A DNA stretch of 5,168 bases from JANYLN01 sp041687575. Lineage in GTDB: Bacteria > Planctomycetota > Phycisphaerae > UBA1845 > JANYLN01. Location of the stretch: contig JAWLBS010000352.1 of NCBI GenBank assembly GCA_041687575.1, positions 1-5,168 on the forward strand. The letters run 5' to 3'. The notes under the pieces are model-generated. The model was not told the origin of the DNA. It saw only the letters and a program-made list of their open reading frames with translations, and did not search any database. The translations under genes were made by a program, and so were the position numbers. Numbering within the stretch: position 1 is the first letter of the stretch; each line of letters begins with the position of its first letter. Shown one piece after another: positions 1-5,168 of this stretch.

Positions 1-535
1 CCTGCAACTCCGCCTTGAGCCTCTCGCGGACCTCGCTGAAGAAACCGTGGTAGGTCGGGGCGGCGTAGTCGGGGTAGGTCCACGGCCACGCCCGCCAGCC
101 GCCGGACTCGTAGTGCAGCGTCGATTCGGCGTAGATCCCCGCCTGCAGGTACAGCCGGTGCGAGTAGTCCTTCGTCGTGGCCAGCACGAGCTTCGACAGC
201 GTGATATATCCGGGGTCCAGGTTGATCGGCCGGGCGATCTCCGGGTCGAGCACCTCGTCGGCGATCCGCTGTTCCAGCTGGTTGGTCAACCGCTTGATGT
301 CGGGCAGTCGGTCGACCTGGATCAGCCCCTCGAACGAGACGAACTGGCGCTTCAGGTCCGGGCCCATCTCCGCCTCGTAGTAGTCGGTCGTGTCGAAGGG
401 CCAGATCTCGCTGGCCGCCTCGATCGGGTTGATCTGCTTGACCAGCAGACCCCGCGCGCGGGCGACCAGGTCGGGGTCGCCCCCGATCAGGCCGCAGATC
501 AGCTTCGCCGGCCGCGGGGGCCGAATGCGTCCCAT
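1..535 (-). CDS. DUF4416 family protein, 3' end cut by window edge
   Basis: Soluble protein of unknown function, recognised as DUF4416 from its ordered motifs: an N-terminal PAKLICGLI strand (9-17), FDTTDYYEAEMG (47-58), RQFVSFEGLI (63-72), IKRLTNQLE (80-88), NLDPGY (105-110), LVLATTKDYSHRLYL (116-130), GIYAESTLHY (133-142) and WTYPDY (152-157). I see 178 codons with no stop before position 1. The family is usually about 170-190 residues, so only a few are missing. The ATG at 535 is set by a perfect AGGAGG eight bases upstream and by the match of the N-terminus to the family. No signal peptide or membrane segment is visible, so it is probably cytoplasmic. It follows the permease stop by 12 bases and is likely co-transcribed. 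A transport role cannot be assumed: the many conserved acidic, Tyr and His residues hint at an enzyme or ligand binder, but no catalytic mechanism is known to me. Confidence 0.92.
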   Translation of the reverse strand, partial: MGRIRPPRPAKLICGLIGGDPDLVARARGLLVKQINPIEAASEIWPFDTTDYYEAEMGPDLKRQFVSFEGLIQVDRLPDIKRLTNQLEQRIADEVLDPEIARPINLDPGYITLSKLVLATTKDYSHRLYLQAGIYAESTLHYESGGWRAWPWTYPDYAAPTYHGFFSEVRERLKAELQ

Positions 536-543
536 CCAGGAAT

Positions 544-549
544 CCTCCT
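544..549 (-). promoter_or_regulatory. Consensus Shine-Dalgarno of the DUF4416 gene, overlapping the permease stop codon
   Basis: Read on the minus strand, TAGGAGGATTCCTGG precedes the ATG at 535. The AGGAGG sits eight bases from the start and shares its first two bases with the permease TAG (550-548). It is the strongest ribosome binding site in the window. It fixes the start and suggests that DUF4416 is translated efficiently on its own, not only by read-through of ribosomes from the permease. Confidence 0.85.
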
Positions 550-2434
550 ACGTCTGCCGCCGCAGCGTGAACTCGAAATTCTTGACCATGCTGACATACC
601 CCTGCCAGACGCCCACGAGGATCGCCGCCGAGCCGATCGTCGAGACCGCCAGCATCCAGACCATCTCGACCCCGAGATTGCTCACGTAGGAGCTGCCCAT
701 CACGCCCTGGGTATCGATGCAGCCGTAGATGAACATGATCGGGTTGAGGCCGCTGAAGAACGACCAGTCGCTGCCGACGCTGTAACACATCAGCGTCAGC
801 GGCAGGTAGACCAGCAGCGTGGTCCCGACGCTCAGCAGGACCGCCTTGGTGGTGTTCCTCTGGCGCAGCGAGATGTGCATGCCGATGATCGCCACCACCG
901 CGATGTGCGTCAGCAGCACCATCGGGATCACGATCGGACTGACCGGGCTGACCAGCATCTCCGATCGCTTCGACGCCAGGCCCACCAGCGCGAACAGCAG
1001 CGCCGTCAGCGTCGGTACCGCCAGCAGCGGCGCCGAAAGCGTCACCAGGCCCCGCAGCTTGCCCTTTAAGATGTACGCGCTGGTCAAAGGCGTGGTCTGC
1101 ATCAGCTCGAACGTGCCGTTCTCGCGGTCGCGCGCCACGGCCGTGCCCGCCGCGGCAGCCGCCGCCACCATCGCCACGACCACCTCGATGATCAGGGCGG
1201 CCGCGAGCATGTCCTGCATCTGCGAGCGCATCGCGCCGCGCTGGCCGGCCGGGACGCCCAGCCAGTAGATCAGCAGACCGACCGCCGCGGCGGTCCCCGC
1301 GATGAAGATGAACCACCGCATCGCCCGCTGGCTGGGGGTGGACGCACGGGCGACCGCCTCGCGCCAGGCGACGGGGTTGTGCCAGACGTGCCGAGCGCGG
1401 CGGCGAGCCTCGCCATTGCGCTGCACGAGCCTGGCGGGCAACACCAACCCGAGCACCTGACTCCACCAACTCTGTTCGCCCTGGCGAGCACCCCGCCGCA
1501 CCGCGAACATCGCTGTGATCGTCAGGACCACGCTCAGCAGCAAGGCCGTGATGACGAACCCTTCGGCCGGGCGGCTCAGCAGAAACGGCATCGGCCAGGA
1601 CATGTCCGCGACCGCGCTGTACGGCGGGGCGGGCGCATAACCGAGCACTGCATGCAGCGCCAGCACCGGGTGGGCCCAGGCATAGACCGGCATCTGGTTG
1701 ATGCCCGCCAGGGACGTACCAACCGGCCCGGCCGGGGCCTGGGCCAGCGGGAAAAACTGCCCCAGCGCAATGCCCGCGACCAGGTAGAACCCGATGATAA
1801 TGTAGAACGAAAACACGCCCTGGCGCGTGCCCACGCCGAACATCCCCACGCACAACGCGACCGACGCCATCGACAGCCCCGCCACCGCCGCCAGGCTGAA
1901 GCTCAGCAGGATCTCCCGCACCGTCACCCCGCCGTAGAGCATCGTCAAAAGAAAGATCGGCAACCCGCTCAGCAGCAGCGCCAGCACAAAAAACAAGCGG
2001 CCAAACAGCGTGCCCAGCACGATCTGCCCGCTGGTCAGCGGCGTGGTCAGCAGCACGTTAAAGGTCTCGGCATCGCGCTGCTGGCTGACCGCCCCTGCCG
2101 CAAAGATCGGCGCCAAAAGGCACATCATCAGCAGCTGCGCGAACGAGACGTAGGCGAAGGTCTGGCTGTTCATCTTGGCCAGATCCGCCAGGCCCGCCCG
2201 CTGGCTGGTCACCTGCATGAAGTTCACCCCGGCGATCAGCAGCAGGATGCCCACGTACGCCATGCGGATATAAAGGTGCCGCGTCCGCTTGCTGGCCGTG
2301 CTGACGGTGCGGTTGGCGATCGGGTTGCCCGGCCCCAGCCGCCACAGGGCGCCCAGGAAGTCCTGCCAGAGGCTCTCCAGGGCGGCCGAGACCGCCGAGC
2401 GGGGGGCTGTTGTGGGAGGCACTGCATTACTCAT
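548..2434 (-). CDS. ABC-2 type transporter permease, fused two-half (pseudodimeric) form, 628 aa
   Basis: Integral membrane permease of the ABC-2 superfamily, the expected partner of the ATPase upstream. It has about twelve hydrophobic segments: half one near 55-75, 93-113, 145-167, 174-200, 206-228 and 293-313; half two near 373-392, 406-428, 464-486, 499-520, 530-553 and 590-612. Each half carries the cytoplasmic loop between helices 2 and 3 typical of the family: SQQRDAETFNVLLTTPLTS at 117-135 and RDRENGTFELMQTTPLTS at 435-452. Each half also begins with NP-[IV]-A-x-R (37-42 and 353-358). Single-domain ABC-2 permeases are usually 250-350 residues, so 628 corresponds to a fused dimer. The ATG at 2434 has GGAG ten bases upstream and overlaps the stop of the 33-aa ORF, suggesting coupled translation. 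It ends in TAG at 550-548, inside the Shine-Dalgarno of the next gene. Export of an unknown substrate is likely. Confidence 0.93.
   Translation of the reverse strand: MSNAVPPTTAPRSAVSAALESLWQDFLGALWRLGPGNPIANRTVSTASKRTRHLYIRMAYVGILLLIAGVNFMQVTSQRAGLADLAKMNSQTFAYVSFAQLLMMCLLAPIFAAGAVSQQRDAETFNVLLTTPLTSGQIVLGTLFGRLFFVLALLLSGLPIFLLTMLYGGVTVREILLSFSLAAVAGLSMASVALCVGMFGVGTRQGVFSFYIIIGFYLVAGIALGQFFPLAQAPAGPVGTSLAGINQMPVYAWAHPVLALHAVLGYAPAPPYSAVADMSWPMPFLLSRPAEGFVITALLLSVVLTITAMFAVRRGARQGEQSWWSQVLGLVLPARLVQRNGEARRRARHVWHNPVAWREAVARASTPSQRAMRWFIFIAGTAAAVGLLIYWLGVPAGQRGAMRSQMQDMLAAALIIEVVVAMVAAAAAAGTAVARDRENGTFELMQTTPLTSAYILKGKLRGLVTLSAPLLAVPTLTALLFALVGLASKRSEMLVSPVSPIVIPMVLLTHIAVVAIIGMHISLRQRNTTKAVLLSVGTTLLVYLPLTLMCYSVGSDWSFFSGLNPIMFIYGCIDTQGVMGSSYVSNLGVEMVWMLAVSTIGSAAILVGVWQGYVSMVKNFEFTLRRQT
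551..2326 (-). repeat. Internal tandem duplication within the permease (two ABC-2 halves, period about 316 residues)
   Basis: Three landmarks recur in register. NPIANR at residues 37-42 pairs with NPVAWR at 353-358 (offset 316). TTPLTS at 130-135 pairs with TTPLTS at 447-452 (offset 317). HPVLALHAVL at 255-264 pairs with NPIMFIYGCI at 564-573 (offset 309). Both halves also have six hydrophobic segments in matching order. The 18 bases coding for TTPLTS (2030-2047 and 1079-1096) differ at only two positions, but flanking sequence has diverged strongly, so the duplication is old. Half one spans about 2326-1379 and half two about 1378-551. Confidence 0.8.
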
Positions 2435-2528
2435 CGTGCTTAAGCTCCGGCTCTGCCTGCTCGTCCAGCATCTCCAGGACTTCCTGAAGGTTTTCGATCA
2501 GTTCCTCTTTCGACACTGCGGGGTTCAT
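2427..2528 (-). CDS. Small acidic 33-aa ORF, translationally coupled between DUF6159 and permease genes
   Basis: Unrecognised small protein. The ATG at 2528-2526 shares bases with the TGA of the DUF6159 gene (ATGA), and its TAA at 2429-2427 lies 8 bases inside the permease gene (ATGAGTAA, with the ATG at 2434 being the permease start). Its reading frame differs from both neighbours. An in-frame TGA two codons upstream makes this ATG the only start. The product begins MNPAVSKEEL and continues as a predicted amphipathic helix over about residues 6-24, with hydrophobic residues at L10, L14, V17/L18 and L21. It has 11 Asp/Glu against 2 Lys and no membrane segment or signal peptide. About 23 of 32 third codon positions are G or C, as in real genes here. 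Without it, DUF6159 and the permease would be 90 bases apart, the widest gap in the operon. It could be a small transporter subunit, or mainly a device carrying ribosomes into the permease gene. Expression is unproven. Confidence 0.65.
   Translation of the reverse strand: MNPAVSKEELIENLQEVLEMLDEQAEPELKHDE
2445..2448 (-). promoter_or_regulatory. Likely ribosome binding site of the permease gene, inside the 33-aa ORF
   Basis: GGAG on the minus strand lies ten bases before the permease ATG at 2434, a slightly long spacing. It falls within the Pro-Glu codons near the end of the small ORF. A ribosome translating that ORF would cover this site and stop 8 bases past the permease start, an arrangement that suits coupling or re-initiation. 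Confidence 0.5.
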
Positions 2529-3382
2529 CGCTCAACCGGTACAAACGCCGAGACGATCGTCTCCCGGTCCAGTTCCGGCGGCAGCGGCTTGCCGGTGGCG
2601 TAATAGTAGACGCTCGCTCTGTACACTGCCGCCAAGGCCTGCGATACGATCGCGACCAGGGCGAGGAAGATTACCCCCAGCACCACCACCGGGATGATCA
2701 GTCCCGTCGCATAGCCGATCCCCGCCAACATCGCGACCCCCACTAACGTAATCAACCCGAAGAACGCACTGAGCCCCAGATTGCCAACGATCTGCTCCCC
2801 CCACGTCTTGCGAAGCAGCGAGCCGCTCCGCTTCAGCGCCGCCCACGGGCCCAATCCCTCAACGACCAGCACCGGCACCGCCAGGTACGTCGCCACCGAC
2901 CAGGCCACCCCCAGGATCCCCGCGGCGATCCGCCCGACCACGGCCGTCTTCTTGTTGTTCTCCAAAGCGTTCAGCAGCATGTTGACTGTGGCCGACAGGA
3001 AGGACCAGCCCAGGATCGGCCCGATCCGCGCCCCGGCGATCCGCAAGCCGTCGCCGACCGTCGGGTCCTTCCCATCCAGGCGCATCATCACCGCCCCGAT
3101 CAACCCCGCGTTGCAGAAGATCGTCACGAACGACAGGCAGAAGTAAAGACCGAATGAATACGCCGCCTTGGCGACCCACCCGGCCGTGCTGTTGTCCTCG
3201 ATGGCCTGCTCGATGCCCGCCCAGCCCATCGTCGCATACACCGGCGCTACGAACGTCGCGATGACTATCAGCGTCGCAATCGACGAAAGCACCGGAAACA
3301 CCAACAACTCCTTGTCCATCCGCAACAAGCTGAAACTCTGCCGCGCCAGATGGTAACTGTTCTCGATCTTGTCGAAGATCAT
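2525..3382 (-). CDS. DUF6159-family polytopic membrane protein, 285 aa
   Basis: This is a membrane protein of unknown function that I recognise as DUF6159-like. The N-terminus has the family's helix followed by R-M-D-K-E-L-L-V-F-P (21-30). A second hallmark at 169-200 reads VPVLVVEGLGPWAALKRS, then TWGEQIVGN (193-201). Hydrophobic segments lie near 30-50, 75-100, 121-137, 150-174, 202-225 and 228-253, giving about six helices, with a polar tail ending VPVER. The frame is open further upstream to 3748, but that part is a shadow of the ATPase gene. The ATG at 3382 has a good GGGAGAGG Shine-Dalgarno and starts exactly at the conserved N-terminus. It sits 32 bases after the ATPase, and its TGA overlaps the ATG of the next small ORF. 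Lying between ATPase and permease genes suggests an accessory or regulatory membrane component of the transporter; this is inference, as no biochemical role for the family is known to me. Confidence 0.9.
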   Translation of the reverse strand: MIFDKIENSYHLARQSFSLLRMDKELLVFPVLSSIATLIVIATFVAPVYATMGWAGIEQAIEDNSTAGWVAKAAYSFGLYFCLSFVTIFCNAGLIGAVMMRLDGKDPTVGDGLRIAGARIGPILGWSFLSATVNMLLNALENNKKTAVVGRIAAGILGVAWSVATYLAVPVLVVEGLGPWAALKRSGSLLRKTWGEQIVGNLGLSAFFGLITLVGVAMLAGIGYATGLIIPVVVLGVIFLALVAIVSQALAAVYRASVYYYATGKPLPPELDRETIVSAFVPVER

Positions 3383-3387
3383 ATTCG

Positions 3388-3395
3388 CCTCTCCC
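3388..3395 (-). promoter_or_regulatory. Ribosome binding site of the DUF6159 gene
   Basis: GGGAGAGG on the minus strand lies a few bases upstream of the ATG at 3382, with its GGAG core eight bases away. It supports this ATG over the open frame that extends upstream through the ATPase gene. Confidence 0.75.
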
Positions 3396-3414
3396 GTTCG
3401 CCAGGCGTCCCCTG

Positions 3415-4347
3415 TTACTGCACCAGCCCCTTCGTCAGCCGCATGAACGCCGTCTCCAGGTTCACGTCCTCCTCGCGGACCTCCTTGATCGGCACCCGCG
3501 CCGCGACCAGGGCGCTGATCAGGAAATTGTAATCCCTGCACTCGCCGCTCAGGTCGACCATCAGTCGGCCGCTGCCGGCCTCGACCTTGCTGACCTGCGG
3601 GATGGCCCGCAGGACCTCGCCGGCCCGGTCCGACGCGCCGTCGACCGCCACGCACAGCCGCGTGCCCATCCGCGCCTGCCGCAGGATGTCGGCGATCGAG
3701 CCCGAAAAGAGCATCTTGCCCTGCTCGATCACCCCCACGCTGCTGCACAGTTCGGCCAGTTCGTGCAGGATGTGGCTGGAGATGATGATCGTCTTGCCCA
3801 TCCGGTGCAGCTCCTTGAGCAGCTCGCGGATCTCGATGCGGGCCCGCGGGTCCAGGCCGCTGGCCGGCTCGTCAAGCAGCAGCACCCGCGGGTTGTGCAG
3901 CAGCACACGTGCGATCGCCAGCCGCTGCTTCATGCCGCGACTCAGGCTGTCGACCATCGCCTCGCGCTTGGTGATCAGGTCGGTCAGCTCCAGCACATCA
4001 TTGACCGTCCGACGGCGCTGCATGCCGGTGATGTTGTAGGCAGCCGCAAAGAACTCCAGGAACTCCTGGACCACCATATCCTCGTACGAGCCCATGAAGT
4101 CCGGGACATAGCCGATCAGGGGGCGGATCTTGCGCGATTGGAAGCCGACAAGGTAGTTGCAGATCTTCGCCTCGCCCCAGGTCGGCCGCAGCAGCGTCGC
4201 CAGGATCTTGATCGTCGTGGTCTTGCCCGCGCCGTTGGGGCCGATGTACCCGAAGCACTCCCCATCCTCGATCTTCAAGGTGAGGTTGTTCAGGGCGATC
4301 AGCTTGTTGTAGCGCTTGGTCAGGTTGAGCGTTTCGATGATAGCCAT
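3415..4347 (-). CDS. ABC transporter ATP-binding protein (ABC-2 exporter type), 310 aa
   Basis: This is the cytoplasmic ATPase that would power the membrane permease encoded two genes downstream. All nucleotide-binding elements are visible in order: Walker A GPNGAGKTT at 36-44, Q-loop region GYVPDF at 79-84, signature LSRGMKQR at 135-142, Walker B VLLLDEP at 155-161 with catalytic Glu160, D-loop SGLD at 163-166, and switch His192. Residues after about 211 form the variable C-terminal domain usual in this class. The 310-residue length is normal for the COG1131/CcmA-like group. The usual Q-loop glutamine after the YVP is Asp83 here; I recall the same in related sequences, so I do not read it as inactivation. 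The ATG at 4347 gives the expected N-terminus (I-E-T-L-N-L-T-K-R-Y). It has only a weak purine-rich AAAAAGA upstream, and translation may be coupled to the upstream gene, whose stop is 8 bases away. Only one ATPase is encoded here, so a homodimer is likely. Substrate unknown. Confidence 0.96.
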   Translation of the reverse strand: MAIIETLNLTKRYNKLIALNNLTLKIEDGECFGYIGPNGAGKTTTIKILATLLRPTWGEAKICNYLVGFQSRKIRPLIGYVPDFMGSYEDMVVQEFLEFFAAAYNITGMQRRRTVNDVLELTDLITKREAMVDSLSRGMKQRLAIARVLLHNPRVLLLDEPASGLDPRARIEIRELLKELHRMGKTIIISSHILHELAELCSSVGVIEQGKMLFSGSIADILRQARMGTRLCVAVDGASDRAGEVLRAIPQVSKVEAGSGRLMVDLSGECRDYNFLISALVAARVPIKEVREEDVNLETAFMRLTKGLVQ

Positions 4348-4355
4348 AGGTCTTT

Positions 4356-5168
4356 TTAGTCCGTTGAAGCCGTTGTCATCGGCAGCACCACGCGAACGAC
4401 ACTCTCCTCCACCGACGGCGGAACCGCCTCACCGTCGACCGTCAGGCGGGTGGGCCCCTGCATCCGGGTCATGCCCACCAGCAGCGCGGACCGCCCGTCC
4501 AGGACGTTCCGCAAATCCAGCCACTGCGCGCCGCTGCGCGGCAGGTCCTCCAGTGGCCGGATCTTGCCGCCGTAGGGGTTGTAACCGGTGCTGTTGTCCA
4601 CCGTCGGCAAGTCGCTGAGCAGTCCGATCATCGTCGCCGCGCGGGCCCAGGTGCTGTCGACGCCGAAGGCCGGCTGCTGGCTCGCCCCACCGCCCTGCAC
4701 CCGCTGGAACTCCACCGGGGCGCTGCGCAGCCAGTCCCTGGCCGCCTCGTCCAGGCGATCGGCGGACTTCCTGGAACTCGCAATACCCGCACCCGTCAGC
4801 GCTGCCAGGTCGTCCCGGGTGGCACCCGCCGCAAGATCGCCGATGCGAACCACGTTGATCAGGGCGTCGCGCTGGTTGCGGCTGAGCGAGTCGGTCTGCG
4901 ACCAGACCAGGTAGCACTCCCGCAGATCAATGTCGGTGCCGTTGACGATGCGGCTGCCGGTCGCCAGCCGCCCGCCGGGCAGGCCCGTCAGCGCGGCCTG
5001 CATCGTGCCGCGCACCGGCCCGTACCAGTATGACTCGAACTGCTTGACCGTCGCGCGGATCGGCACGTCCCGTACCAGGTTCTGCCCGTAGAGGGTAGTA
5101 TAATCGCGCTCGACGGCGAACCCGTCGCCGGTGACGCTCTCCAGGTCGCTGGCCGGGTGCAGGTACGA
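4356..5168 (-). CDS. Unrecognised protein, C-terminal 270 residues (5' end outside window), probably extracytoplasmic
   Basis: The frame is open from the window edge (first codon TCG at 5168-5166) to a TAA at 4358-4356, so the true start lies upstream. A GTG at 5066 is in frame, but good coding sequence precedes it and I do not take it as the start. I cannot name the family. The visible part has no membrane-length hydrophobic segment. It looks like a beta-rich soluble domain: window residues 69-89 contain the segment NGTDIDLRECYLVW, a pattern of glycine-rich strand, N-G/T-T turn and strand that I associate with extracytoplasmic domains of large membrane-anchored proteins. The middle (about 105-160) is polar and helical. 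The last 29 residues (LTVDG at 242-246, then VVRVVLPM) resemble a closing beta hairpin. The stop is 8 bases before the ABC ATPase start, so the two are almost certainly co-transcribed. A transporter-associated, surface-facing role is inferred from context only; a cytoplasmic protein is not excluded. Confidence 0.8.
   Translation of the reverse strand, partial: SYLHPASDLESVTGDGFAVERDYTTLYGQNLVRDVPIRATVKQFESYWYGPVRGTMQAALTGLPGGRLATGSRIVNGTDIDLRECYLVWSQTDSLSRNQRDALINVVRIGDLAAGATRDDLAALTGAGIASSRKSADRLDEAARDWLRSAPVEFQRVQGGGASQQPAFGVDSTWARAATMIGLLSDLPTVDNSTGYNPYGGKIRPLEDLPRSGAQWLDLRNVLDGRSALLVGMTRMQGPTRLTVDGEAVPPSVEESVVRVVLPMTTASTD

Noticed and set aside
47..1069. 340-codon open frame on the plus strand
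   Set aside because: It is antisense to DUF4416 and the permease end, with an Arg/Asp/Gln/His-rich composition and no recognisable domain. The opposite strand has well-supported genes.
1379..2443. 354-codon open frame on the plus strand
   Set aside because: It is antisense to the permease. Its product is dominated by Gln, Arg and His in a low-complexity mix typical of the reverse complement of a GC-rich membrane-protein gene.
3383..3748. Open-frame extension of 122 codons upstream of the DUF6159 start on the minus strand
   Set aside because: It overlaps the ATPase gene in another frame, is rich in Arg/Gly/Gln with no family likeness, and the ATG at 3382 has a good Shine-Dalgarno and the conserved N-terminus.
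4055..4070. Perfect 6-bp inverted repeat (tccagg, 4-base loop, cctgga)
   Set aside because: It sits within the ATPase coding sequence at the Q-E-F-L-E-F-F residues, has no T-run, and is explained by codon choice; it is too short to call a terminator or operator.
3763..4359. 198-codon open frame on the plus strand
   Set aside because: It is antisense to the ABC ATPase, whose motifs are all intact on the other strand, and has no domain likeness.
5064..5066. GTG as a possible start for the upstream unrecognised protein
   Set aside because: The same frame stays open with good coding character for 34 codons to the window edge, and no ribosome binding site precedes the GTG.
5099..5104. TATAAT on the plus strand, resembling a -10 box
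   Set aside because: It lies inside the coding region of the upstream protein, would read antisense to the operon, and has no convincing -35 at proper spacing.

Overview
This is a GC-rich window in which every supportable gene lies on the minus strand, read from position 5168 down to 1. Six coding regions are packed head to tail with gaps of 8, 32 and 12 bases and two overlaps, so it looks like the interior of one operon. Neither end of the operon is visible, and I see no internal promoter, terminator, RNA gene, mobile element or CRISPR array. No stretch over 300 bases lacks a gene. The gene styles (this ABC ATPase subgroup, a two-half ABC-2 permease, DUF6159, DUF4416) fit a Planctomycetota member, perhaps Phycisphaerae-like. 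That placement is from memory of these families and is not proven by the window.

In transcription order: (1) 5168-4356, the C-terminal 270 residues of a protein I do not recognise, soluble-looking and probably extracytoplasmic; (2) 4347-3415, a complete ABC transporter ATPase of the ABC-2 exporter-associated class; (3) 3382-2525, a six-helix membrane protein matching DUF6159; (4) 2528-2427, a 33-residue acidic small ORF whose start overlaps the DUF6159 stop and whose stop overlaps the permease start; (5) 2434-548, a 628-residue ABC-2 permease made of two in-register homologous halves; (6) 535-1, a DUF4416 protein lacking only its last few residues, preceded by a consensus Shine-Dalgarno that overlaps the permease stop.

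Read together, this is an ABC-2 type transporter. The ATPase, probably a homodimer, would drive a single-chain pseudodimeric permease. The DUF6159 membrane protein and the unknown upstream protein are candidate accessory parts. The substrate cannot be told from the sequence. The least expected elements are the tiny acidic ORF wedged between the two membrane-protein genes and the clear internal duplication of the permease. DUF4416 may be a functional partner or only a co-transcribed passenger.
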